Below are positions 24,155-34,716 of a stretch of DNA of 64,000 bases, one piece after another; within the stretch, counting starts at the first letter, position 1; every line of letters begins with the position of its first letter. Position numbers and translations under genes: made by a program. The DNA is from Tillandsia leiboldiana (Eukaryota; Streptophyta; Magnoliopsida; Poales; Bromeliaceae), in contig CM055063.1 of NCBI GenBank assembly GCA_029204045.2, forward strand, positions 36,365,562 through 36,429,561, read 5' to 3'. Below the pieces are notes generated by a model. It was not told the origin of the DNA, made no database searches, and was given only the letters and a program-made list of their open reading frames with translations.

Positions 24155-26080
24155 ACTAAAGCATAAAAGAATCTAGCCCAAGTGAGAGTTTTCTACTAGT
24201 CTGATTAAACATACAAACATATGACGGGGTGCTAGTCAAAGTTCCACAATTAAACATATAACATATCGGATGTTCAAAATACTAACTCTAGCATGTAATC
24301 ATTTTAACTAACAATTATTCACTGATTTTATCATGCATCCGTCATACATCGATAAATAAATCCCCAACTATATCATGCATATATCCCGATCAATAAATAA
24401 GTCACTAACTCTAGCTTGCATGCATCTCAATCAACATTTTTATCATGCATGTCTAATACAAGATAGAATTAGAAAACAGTCCGTCGATTTGGAGGAAAAT
24501 CCAACCCACCTGACAATCCTGGGTCTGATCGAGCCAAAACTTGATGTGCACGTTCCTCAGTCTCTCAAGATTCCAACACAACAAAAATCATCCAAAAACT
24601 CCTCCCGGATCGGCGGCGGCAACCAAAACACTGAAGTGCTGTCCACAACGATAAAAATTCAGCGAGCGCGTCAAGATAATGTGTAGGCCAATCCGATCGT
24701 CATTTTCAGCCGGCACCAAAAGAAAAAATACTCACCTTGATCATGACGATGTATTCCAGTTTTTACTTTCCTCGGGAAACTCCAAAATCTCTACGAAAAC
24801 TGCATCACAAACCGAACATAGAGTAAATTACAAGCCCAAAATCCTGCATGTACTGTTCTGCGCAACAATCCCCAAAACCGAAAATGTTCACCTTCGTAGA
24901 GACCTCAAAAAAATCGAAGAAAAATATGATTGCGTTCCTCTCGAAGCGTAGATATCAATCGAGTCCTTAAACTCTCAATTCCGCCAATCATAGACCGAGA
25001 AAATGCAGGAATACTCCTCCGCTGTCCAGAAAAATGCCATAGAAAAGGGGGTCTAAAGAAGCTCCGAAATACCCCATAAAAACTCAAAATGGAGGGGAAC
25101 AACAAATATGGAAACCAAAGATCTACCTCTCATGGAAACGTCGCCATAAAAATCGGCAAAAAACTCCCTCGGATCAGCACAAGGGAGTCTGTGGATGAAA
25201 CGTCGATGAGAAAGGCCAAAATCGAAGAAGCGTCGAAGCGCGTCGAGTCGGGGAAAACATCACTGTCGCGGCCTCCAAAAATGTCAAGAATCCTTAGAAA
25301 TGTGGTGGACTTGAAGAAGAATTTTCTCTGCCAAGGGAGGCCCAAGAACAACTCCGAAAAAAATCGAAATGGGGGAAGAAGTGGCCTATTTATAGACAAA
25401 ATCCGAAAAAATTGAATTTGGGACTTCTGGGTACGTTTTCGGGCGCTCGGGAGAATAGGACGCCGAATAGGGGATGTGGTGCAATGTGCTCGGATTAATC
25501 CAAGCACGCCACGTGTCCCAGAACACTCGGTAGTGGGGCCTGGCCAACCGGGCCGCGCCGTGTGTCCCGAACGCGTGGTCGGGTGGTTGGCACCCGCCAA
25601 CCACGCGCCGCCACGTGGCGGCGCGCCCGCCACACGCGCCTGCCCGCGCTGCCACGCCCACCTGCCCCCCTGCCGCGCCCACCTTCCCCGCCTGCTCGCG
25701 CCAGCATCGTGGACCGCGCCTAGTGCGCCGGCCAATCAAAACTGCCGCTTGTCCATCCCCCGGTCCTCGGCCCTCCTCGTGCACCTGAATGCACCGTAAA
25801 CTTCCGGTTGTCCGTTTTCGGGTGTCCGGACTCAAAAAAAAACCTCCAAATAGCCGTTTTCCATCATTTTTCTGCGCCGAATCCAAATCCGATGTCCGTT
25901 TTGCGAGAAACCACTTCTATTTTTCGGCGAAGGCATCCGAAAGGCAACCTTGATCCTTTTTTCGCGCGGGGTCCATTCCTTGAGTCCGATTCACGCACAG
26001 ACACCTCCATCACACTGAATAAGCCTCCAGAAGCCGCTGTTCATGCTGTAACCCTTCAGCAGAGATCCGGATCATCACAA
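24155..26080 (-). repeat. Partial LTR C, related to LTR A
   Basis: On the minus strand it begins TGTGATGATCCGGATCTCTG at 26080, close to the LTR A start, and parts of it align with A at lower identity (for example 24955-25060 with 22740-22850, and 25860-26070 with 23850-24140). It stops where element A begins, so A was inserted into it and the remainder should lie beyond the left window edge. Whether it is a solo LTR or belongs to a full element cannot be told. A CpG-rich part with CACGTG motifs lies at 25490-25800. Confidence 0.75.
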
Positions 26081-26236
26081 GAAATCTGCTCGGCCGAATT
26101 CTTCTTAGTAAATTCTCGCGATCGTCCGGCTTAGAATAGCTGAATCGGGATATAGAGATTGAGAAAGAGGCAAAGATGTGCCAAAAACAAACGGCTGAGG
26201 AGCTGATTGTGAGAATTGTAGTGAGTGGAATGAAGG
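26081..26236. other. Unassigned flank (possible host DNA), left part
   Basis: These 156 bp lie between LTR C and LTR D. I see no terminal repeat, coding motif or RNA feature. The last five bases, GAAGG, are the left target-site duplication of LTR D. The continuation is at 62720. Confidence 0.5.
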
Positions 26237-26600
26237 TGTAGAGTACCGGGACTTCGTATAGTGCACCGGCCTCGCAAGGTGGCGTGGTGCGGGGAAATCA
26301 CCTAGAGTGTGTTCCATTTGTGTTTACAGATGAGTTCGGGTTGATTTGGATCGACGCGGAAGCTCCAGCTTGAATCGGCGTTTTCAGGGCATTGCGCACC
26401 CGTAGAGTATTGGGTTGGATAGAGTACCGACTCCGCAGTTGTGCACCGAAAAATTGGAAAATATTTGGGACATGTGTGTTTTATGGTTACAGTGGAGTTC
26501 GGGAGGTTTCAGAGTGATGCGGAAGCTTTCAGGGCGAAAAGTGAGTCGGCGGCAAAGGAATCTGAAGCTTCAGCCGAAAGATTGGCTTTTGGAGCATTGA

Positions 26601-26713
26601 GTTCCGGAACCAAGTGCTGGGTTCCGGAACTAGATGCTGGGTTCCGGAACCAGCTGCTTGGTTCCGGAACCAAAGTGGATTGGTACCGGTACCCAGCTAT
26701 TGGTACCGGTACC
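26601..26713 (+). repeat. Array of six CCGG-centred palindromes in LTR D
   Basis: GTTCCGGAAC occurs at 26601, 26621, 26641 and 26661, exactly 20 bp apart; the copy at 26641 extends to GGTTCCGGAACC. GGTACCGGTACC follows at 26682 and 26702. All six are perfect 10- or 12-bp palindromes sharing a central CCGG, repeated about every two helical turns. The array lies in the upstream part of the LTR. It is absent from the related LTR B1 at the corresponding position. Clustered binding sites for a dimeric protein would fit; that is inference. Confidence 0.88.
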
Positions 26714-26818
26714 CAGCTTCAGAAAACTCAGATTTGTGCTGTTTGCTGGATTTTTGAGAGGTGTACGTTGGTATTTTCAACTCCCAAGTGCTTTGCCCCA
26801 CTCCACCTTCTATAAAGA

Positions 26819-27119
26819 TGTAATATCACAGTTTTCGTGTAACGTTTTACCCTCCAGCTAATAAAGTGTAAGTTATGGGAAATTGAATTAACGGGTTTAC
26901 TTAAGTTGATGATCTTGAGGTGCGGGTATTTTTCTGTGATAGAACTCGAAAAACGGTGAACAGCGGTGCGGCCGGATCCGGATTCCGACTTACGGATCCC
27001 CCAGAACGGGGTTGTTAGGATCGCGGTAATCGGGATGTGCATCGAAATCCGTGCAAGTGATCGTGCACTCTTTTCGAGGAGATAAGGAATTATCTCTAAG
27101 AAATTATCTTAAAGGAATT
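26819..27119 (+). repeat. 5' LTR of gypsy I, first 301 bp
   Basis: It matches 43869-44168 of the 3' LTR closely and is cut by the copia insertion. The last five bases, GAATT, are the left copy of the copia target site. Confidence 0.9.
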
Positions 27120-27348
27120 TGTTACGGAATTTGAGTTGGCGTATTTCGTGAAATCGGTTAAGTCTTGAAGATTGAAGATGGAAAAAAGTTGGGTCGTATA
27201 CCTCAATCTCAAGTAAGAAGAATTCAAAAGGATCATGTACGTTTAATTAAATAAGTTTGATGATCCGAATACTTCTTATAGTGTAGAAACACTTGGATGA
27301 ATTTTTTACTGCATAAAAATAAAAAACTAGACATTCCATACGTTCAGA

Positions 27349-27568
27349 GTCCGGATCGGGCTTTACAGTCCGGACCCCGAACATAGGTTAGTTCGTGCAT
27401 AATTCCAGTCCGGACCCTGGGAATTTCAGTCCGGACCCCGAACGTGGAATTTGCAAGAAAAGCATGAACAGTCCGGACCGTGGATTTCAGTCCGGACCCC
27501 GAATGTCGTCTTTTCTGGAAATTGTCTGTTTCGCTGAGACAGTCCGGACCGCCAACTCCAGTCCGAAC
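27349..27568 (+). repeat. Eight CCGG-centred palindromes in copia U3 (5' LTR)
   Basis: GTCCGGAC or a one-base variant begins at 27349, 27368, 27408, 27429, 27471, 27490, 27542 and 27561. The intervals are 19, 40, 21, 42, 19, 52 and 19 bp, mostly near multiples of two helical turns. Most copies extend to CAGTCCGGACC. The array ends about 70 bp upstream of the TATA box, where enhancer elements would be expected. Confidence 0.9.
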
Positions 27569-27636
27569 TGTCGTCCTGTAAAATTCCAGAAATGGTTAGT
27601 TTTTGATTCTTATCTTCTTCCACAAGTTTTCTAACC

Positions 27637-27644
27637 TATAAATA
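27637..27644 (+). promoter_or_regulatory. TATA box of copia 5' LTR
   Basis: TATAAATA in the context CTAACCTATAAATAGACCC is a canonical plant core promoter. It is conserved at 37377-37384 and in the sister solo LTR at 45043-45050. Confidence 0.82.
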
Positions 27645-28391
27645 GACCCTTTAATTCATCTTTTAAGGGGACGACGCTAAGTGGAAGGAATCCAATCAAT
27701 CCATAAATATTCCACATATAGAGAAGAAAGGGAATACTTGATTTAATTCTATGTTTCTTCATCTATATTATTAATTTGATTCTAGGTTTTCCAAACTCAG
27801 ATTTTGAGTAGAATCAAATTAATGAATACTTAGATGGTATTTCCGATCTATTTCTAATCTAAGTATTCGGCGGATCATCACCACCCAAAAACAACGATTT
27901 ATCCCAAATCGGCGCGTGGACTCGTGTGGCCTTGTGGATTCAAGGTGCTACCGCTCTCGTGGATTCGGAGCGAGGTACGTTCGTGGATTCAAGACGTGCT
28001 ACTGGGTGAAGACCGTGGATTCGGTCGGACGTCGTGGACTCGACGTTGGACGCCGTGGATTCGGCGTTGGACGCTAATCGTGGATTCGAGCAGCGTTGCG
28101 GAGCGAGCGGAGAAGATCTACTAGGAGCGTATGGAAAAGGTTGAGTCGTAAGTGTGTACGGTAAATCACCTTGTACGTGTGTTAATTCTAGTGGATTTCA
28201 CCGTGTTATCGGTCCCGTGGTTTTTTACTCCGGATTGGAGTTTTCCACGTAAAAATCTCTGCGTGTTATTTATTTTTCCGCATTGGGTTTTATATCGCAA
28301 AGATTTTTAAGTGTTTATTGTTTACACCTATTCACCCCCCTCTAGGTATTTTTTCCCCTATTTAGATCCAATTTATACATAACCCAACAAG

Positions 28392-28403
28392 TGGTATCAG
28401 AGC
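28392..28403 (+). other. Primer-binding site of copia element
   Basis: TGGTATCAGAGC, complementary to initiator tRNA-Met, starts two bases after the LTR end. Confidence 0.92.
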
Positions 28404-28422
28404 GGAAGTAGGGTTGTAAACA

Positions 28423-31400
28423 ATGGTTGAAGGTGGAAACATCAACAGACCTCCGTTCTTCGATGGAACAAATTATGCGTACTGGAAAGTACGGATGAAA
28501 GCCTTTTTAATTTCCATCGACGAACGGGTGTGGCAATCAATAGAGTTAGGATGGACTAATCCAACTGAAATTATTGCTGATGTTCGCACCATCAAACCTA
28601 GGTCGAAATGGACCAAGGAAGAGGTAGATTCTTCTTCTTACAATGGCAAAGGGATTAATGCTCTATTTAATGCTTTGTCTCAAACTGAGTTCTCTCGCGT
28701 CTCGGCATGTGAGACTGCGAAAGAAATCTGGGATGTTCTTCAAGTTACACATGAGGGAACTAACCTTGTGAAGATTCAAAAACTGCAAATGCTTACGTGC
28801 AAGTTTAACTCTATTTTCATGGCAGAAAATGAATCTTTCACAGACTATTGCACACGATTGCAAGACATCGTAAACTCATGTGCTAACTTGGGAGAGAAGA
28901 TTCCAGAATTTAAAGTTGTAAGAAAGATATTAAGAACTCTTCCTGAACGATTTCGCCCAAAGGTCGCAGCCATTGAAACAATTAAACACCCGGACGAAAT
29001 GCGTGTAGAAGAATTAGTTGGTTCACTTCAAACATATGAAATGACTTTTCCTACTAACTATTCTTCTGGAAAGGCATCATCTTCTAAGTCTTCAGGTTTA
29101 GCATTGAAAACAACAAAAGAAGAAGACGCGGATTCATCCTCCTCAGACAACGATGAGAACCTATCTATGGAGGACTTTGAGAAACAGCTTGCTCTCTTGA
29201 CAAGAAATTTTTGCCGAAACTTCCGAAGGGGTAATTCAAGTAAAACCTCATCCTCCGGAAAGTGGAAGAAAGGCAAAGGTTTTTCAAGCCAAAAGTCAAG
29301 AAAGCAAGAGAGTTTTTCAAAGGATAAGAAAAGCTCAGAAGGACAAGTCCAGTGCTTCAAGTGCCGAGGATACGACCATATCTCAACGGAGTGTCCAAAT
29401 AAGAATCCGTCAAAGAAGAAAATGATGCAAGCCGTCACTTGGGATGACACCTCATTGTCAAATGAGTCATCGTCAAGTGATGAAGAAGATAACGCAACGG
29501 CATTCCACGCGTCCACATCTTCACCCTTCATGTGCTTAATGGCAAGTACGTCCGACTCACTGTCCAACCTCACTGTTGAAAAAATTGCAACGGACGATGA
29601 ATCGGATAATTCGGAAGGTGAAGACTTTGCTCTTGCCTACCATAAGCTTTTGAGAGATTCAAAGAAACTAGCAAAGCAAAACAAGAGTTTGAGAGGGAGA
29701 TTGCAGGATCTTGAAGAAGAAGCAAAAAGGGCATCTTCTCTCTCAAACGCTCTTGAAGTGGAAAGGGATAATCTGATTAAAGTAAATGTTTCCCTTCAAG
29801 AGTCCAATGAGCAATTCGAGAAGAATTATGTAGATATGGTGAACAAAGCGAATTACTTCTTGAAGCTCTACGGCGAGGCTCGACAGGAAAAATTGGAAAT
29901 GACGGAGACCATTTTCCAACTCAAGGATGATTTAAAGCAATTTTCTTCTGGAAGGAGTAAGTTGGATAAGCTTCTTGGTCTTGGTCAAACAAATAGGTTC
30001 GGCCTCAGATACACTCAAACTGGAGACATTCCTAGTTCGAGTGGGACAGTCTTTGTGCCCCAGTCGGTATCTCCTCCTCCGACACCGGAATTGACGACAA
30101 ACGACAACAAACCTACTTCCCCCTCTTCGGGATCGTCAAGCACCAAGGTATGTTTTCGTTGTGGTATTGCAGGGCACATAAGGAGAAATTGCAAGATAGG
30201 AGCCAAACGCTCAACTCAAGCACTTCTTGCAACGACTACCAAAAAGGTGATTCCTCGGAAATCAAATGCAAATTATTCGAAGGAAAAGAGCCTCGGCAGT
30301 TCATCAAACAAGACGACGACGTCAAGGAAAAGCGATGGATCAAACAAGACACTTTCACCAAAGGTATCAACTTCACAATCATTTCCAACGTACACCAAAA
30401 CTCGAAAGGTTTGGGTACGCAAAGGTGAAATCTTCCCCTGTCTTGTTACTAATATTTCCTTGCATGCATATGATAATTCGTCTTGGTATCTGGATAGCGG
30501 TTGTTCCCGTCACATGACCGGTGACAAAAACTGCTTTCAAAATTTTGAGAAAATCTCCGGAGGACTTGTAGTTTTCGGAGACGGTCAGTCTTCCAAAATT
30601 GTTGGAAAAGGAACAGTAGCTATTCCAGATGGCCCGATTCTGAATAATGTGTTATTTGTTGAAGGCCTTAAGACTAACCTCATAAGTATCAGTCAACTTT
30701 GTGATAATGGTTTTTCAGTTAATTTTTCATCTGTTGAATGTGTTGTAACTGATAAGGACCATATTTTCTTTTTAAAGGGGGTTAGATCTGAAAACAATTG
30801 TTATGTTGTTCCCAATAAAATTTCTGAAAACTGTAACTTAGCCTCTTTGAATAATGAAACACTTTGGCATGAAAGGCTAGGTCACATAAACTTTAAGGAA
30901 CTTGCTAGAATTTCAAACAAAGACGTGGTCAAGGGGGTTCCAAAACTTTCACTTAAACAAAACTTTGTGTGTGGTGGTTGTCAAAAGGGAAAACAATCCA
31001 GGACTGCACAAAAGAACTTGAACCACGTTGGTACTAAATGGCCCTTAGAATTATTGCATATGGATCTTATGGGGCCGACACGTCAACCATCTTTGGGAGG
31101 TAAATGGTATATTTTCTTATTGGTTGATGATTTCTCTAGATACTCATGGGTAGCATTTTTAAAAGAGAAAGCTGATACTTTTGATTTTTTTCACGAGATT
31201 TGCCATCGTATTATGATTGAAAAGAATGAAAAGATCATTCGTGTTAGAAGTGATAGAGGTGGAGAATTCATAAATTCTAAATTCATTGATTTTTGCACTT
31301 CCAACGGCATTAAACATGAATTCTCTGCACCCTATACACCTCAACAGAATGGTGTAGTCGAGCGCAAAAACAGGGTTGTACAAGAGATGGCACGTGTTAT

Positions 31401-33543
31401 GCTTCATAGCCGGAATTTACCGTTATATTTTTGGGCTGAAGCGGTGAACACCGCCGTCTATGTTATTAATCGAGTTTATTTGCGCCCGGGAACCTTAAAT
31501 ACACCATATGAACTATGGTTCTATAGAAAATCAAACATCAAATATTTTCGTATCTTTGGGAGTCGCTGTTACATTTTACGTGACCGCGAAAATCTTGAAA
31601 AATTTGACTCTCGAAGTGACGAAGGAATTTTTATGGGTTATTCTACAAACAGTAGAGCATATCGGGTATTTAACTTGGAATCTAAAACGATAGTTGAATC
31701 TATAAATGTTAAAGTAGATGAAGCTTTTCACTCTGCATCTGAAAAATCTACCCCTGATGTCTCTATTGATGATGATACTCCTGTAAATGTATCTTCTCAT
31801 GATAATACTTCCAATATTAATGATGCATCTAATGGCTCTTCTAGTTTATCTGACATGCAGGATTCATCACATGTTTCCCCGAGGACTCCGTTACCTCAAA
31901 AGTTAAGAATCTCCAAGGATCATCCAGAAACGAACATTATTGGAGACCCTCATGAAGGAGTCAGGACTCGGAGACAGTTGGTTTGTGGATTCGCTTGTTA
32001 CGTTTCCTTAATCGAACCAAAGAATGTCAATGAAGCTCTTCAAGATGACTACTGGATTGAAGCAATGCAGCAAGAGCTCCATCAGTTTGAACGGAACAAA
32101 GTCTGGGAATTAACGACGCCTCCGAAGCAACACAATGTGATTGGTACTAAATGGATTTTCAAGAACAAGAAAAATGAGGATGGTACCATCATTAGGAACA
32201 AAGCACGTCTAGTTGCTCAAGGCTACTCTCAAATAGAAGGTATAGACTTTGATGAAACTTTCGCCCCTGTAGCTAGACTCGAGTCCATTCATATCTTATT
32301 CGCTATTGCTTGTCACTTTAAAATAAAACTCTTTCAAATGGACGTTAAGAGCGCGTTTTTAAATGGGTACTTAAACGAGGAAGTTTATGTGGCTCAACCG
32401 AAAGGTTTTGTAGACCATAAACAACCTAATCATGTTTTTCGTTTGAAAAAGGCTCTTTACGGTTTAAAACAAGCACCGCGAGCGTGGTATGAAAGGTTGA
32501 CAAAGCACCTTTTGGAAAAGGGCTATACTCGAGGGGGAGCAGACCGGACTCTCTTTGTGAAGCATTATCAGGATAACTTCATTGTTGCACAAATCTATGT
32601 CGATGACATTGTATTTGGAGCAACAAAGGATAATGATGCTTCTAAATTCGCAGAAACCATGGAAAGCGAATTTGAGATGTCTATGATGGGCGAACTGACA
32701 TACTTTCTTGGATTGCAAGTGAAACAAAATGATGAAGGCATCCATCTGTGTCAATCCAAGTATGCAAAGGAGTTGGTAAAGAAATTCGGATTAGAAGATT
32801 CTAAAGATTTTCCGACTCCTATGGGAACTAGCAATAAGGGATTGGGAAGTGAATCTCTTAGTGAAAGTGTAGACGAGAAACTTTATCGAAGTATGATTGG
32901 AAGTCTACTCTACCTCACGGCTAGTCGCCCGGACATATCCTTTAGTGTTGGGATCTGCGCGAGATATCAGTCAGCACCAAAGGAGGATCACCTGAAAACG
33001 GTGAAACGGATCATTCGGTACGTCAAAGGAACTGTAAACTTCGGAATTTAGTATCCTATGGGAACAAGTCTTGACATTATAGGATATTCTGATGCCGATT
33101 GGGCAGGATCAGTGGATGATCGGAAAAGTACGAGTGGTGCATGTTTTTATCTTGGCCATTGTCTTGTTGCATGGCATAGTAAAAAACAGAACTGCATTGC
33201 ACTCTCGACTGCCGAAGCGGAATATATCTCAGCGGGTAGTTGTTCAACCCAACTTATTTGGATGAAAAGCGTGTTGAGCGACTTCCGAATTTCAGCAACT
33301 TCGGTAACAATTTTATGTGACAACACTAGTGCTATAAATATTTCAAAAAATCCTGTGTTGCACTCAAGAACAAAACACATTGAACTTAGATATCATTTTC
33401 TTAGAGAGCTAGTTGAATCAAATATTCTTCAACTTTCCTACATTCCAACTGAGGATCAATTAGCTGACTTTTTAACAAAACCTTTGGATCAAAAACGTTT
33501 TATTCATTTGCGTAAGGCAATTGGAATGCTTTCCTTGAAATAA
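28423..33543 (+). pseudogene. gag-pol: Copia gag-pol polyprotein, one in-frame TAG
   Basis: This is a single frame of about 1,706 codons that starts 20 bases after the primer-binding site. Gag begins with INRPPFFDGTNYAYWKVRM, has zinc knuckles at about C311-C324 (CFKCRGYDHISTEC) and from C577 (CFRCGIAGHIRRNC), and a Glu/Lys-rich coiled-coil-like part at about 420-500. The aspartic protease has LDSGCSRHMTG (D691). Integrase has the HHCC motif from H816 and D881, D944 and E980, a perfect D,D(35)E spacing. The reverse transcriptase has YVDD at 1392-1395. RNase H follows with SDADWAG and STAEAEY. Codon 1543 (33049-33051) is TAG, probably from a TGG in the usual W/YP context, cutting off RNase H. 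Every other catalytic motif I checked is present, so the copy is recently inactivated. Confidence 0.93.
33049..33051 (+). other. Nonsense codon between RT and RNase H
   Basis: TAG interrupts the frame after ...VNFGI. The same frame continues at once with YPMGTSLDIIGYSDADW. It is a point change; no frameshift is involved. Confidence 0.88.
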
Positions 33544-34716
33544 TTTCTTTTTGAAACCAATCCTTAGGTTAGGTTTTGTTTTTGTGTTTTTGTTCTTTAC
33601 CTATGCTTGTACATAGAACATTAATTGAGCATTAGTTATATTGACTTTAACTGCATCCTTTTATATGTTTAGAAATTCATTATGCTTTGGATATCATAAT
33701 AATTCATTTGATGCAATGATCATTTATGCCAATTAAATCATCTTTGTGTTGATCAAAGTCAATTTCTCTCTCAATGATCTCTTGGTATAGTTTTATCTTA
33801 TTTGACTATTTTGTCGAGTATGAAATCGAGATCAATTTTTGGTTGAATACTTTATATTTTGAATAATTGATAGCCAATTGAGGGGGAGTCAAAGAAAAAG
33901 AGTTATGCTCAAAAGATGTGGAAAGAGTTACATCCCAATGAGGAGTGTGAAAACTACCACCACATGGAGGAAAGAGCTACCACCTCGGTCGTCCGAGTAC
34001 TGTGTGCAACTACCACATGTATACCAAGCATGGTTTTTTCAAGATAGTTAAATAAAATGATGTTGAAATACTTGACTTTGTCAAATTTCAAGGTTGGTAT
34101 AAGGTGGAATTTTAATAAAAGATGCTCAAAGAGCCACTCTCTTCAACAAATTGTCTAGATACATTATCTAATATATTTGGGATTTCAAACATCTATTGAT
34201 CTTGGTATTTTATTTTCTTTACCAAATTGATGATTTGATAAAGGCATTACGCATAAGATCATGTTAGATGTGATTGAAATTGTTCAACTTTAAGGGATTT
34301 AATTTTTATAAATTTTTGTCTCATTATTTGGATATTGTTGATAGATTTTGCATAATCTATTTCTTTTAGTATGAAGCGATGATTTTATTTAAAGTTGATA
34401 CACAAAAGTGCTTACAATCTTTTTCTGGATTTTCTGGAATTTTTTCTAGGCTTCGATTTCTAAAAATTCGGTTTTAGGGCATATAATAGGAATTTTCGAA
34501 AATCATGGAATTGATCTATTTTTAAAATTCTTTTTGCAAAACTAATTTGATTCCTAGTCTCTCTACATGATAATGATTGTTTAGGTACAATTTTTCAAAT
34601 GTTTGAAAATAAACAATTTTCGTCGTGTTCTTGAGTTGTTGTTCACAGGATTTTTCTCTCACAAAGAAGCAGCAGCAATGGAGTTTGCATAGATAATCTT
34701 CCTTCTGGTTGCATGT
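33544..34716 (+). other. AT-rich spacer between pol and extra ORF
   Basis: These 1.17 kb have no ORF of note. A purine-rich TTGAGGGGGAGT (33878-33889) resembles a polypurine tract. A possible splice acceptor, GTTGTTCACAG, ends at 34648, just before the extra ORF. Otherwise I see nothing. Confidence 0.6.

Larger units (their letters stand above)
27120..28389 (+). repeat. 5' LTR of copia element
   Basis: It runs from TGTTACGG to ACCCAACA. In order it has the palindrome array (27349-27568), a TATA box (27637-27644), and a region with about eight CGTGGATTCG-like repeats (27911-28095). It is almost identical to 36860-37805 over the part they share. Confidence 0.93.

Noticed and set aside
27349..27568. 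CRISPR-like array of repeats and spacers
   Set aside because: The repeats are 8-10-bp palindromes with 10-40-bp gaps inside a plant LTR; no cas genes, and the genome is eukaryotic.
28390..28405. tRNA gene fragments at the TGGTATCAGAGC sites
   Set aside because: Each is a single 11-12-bp primer-binding site next to an LTR end; no cloverleaf is present.
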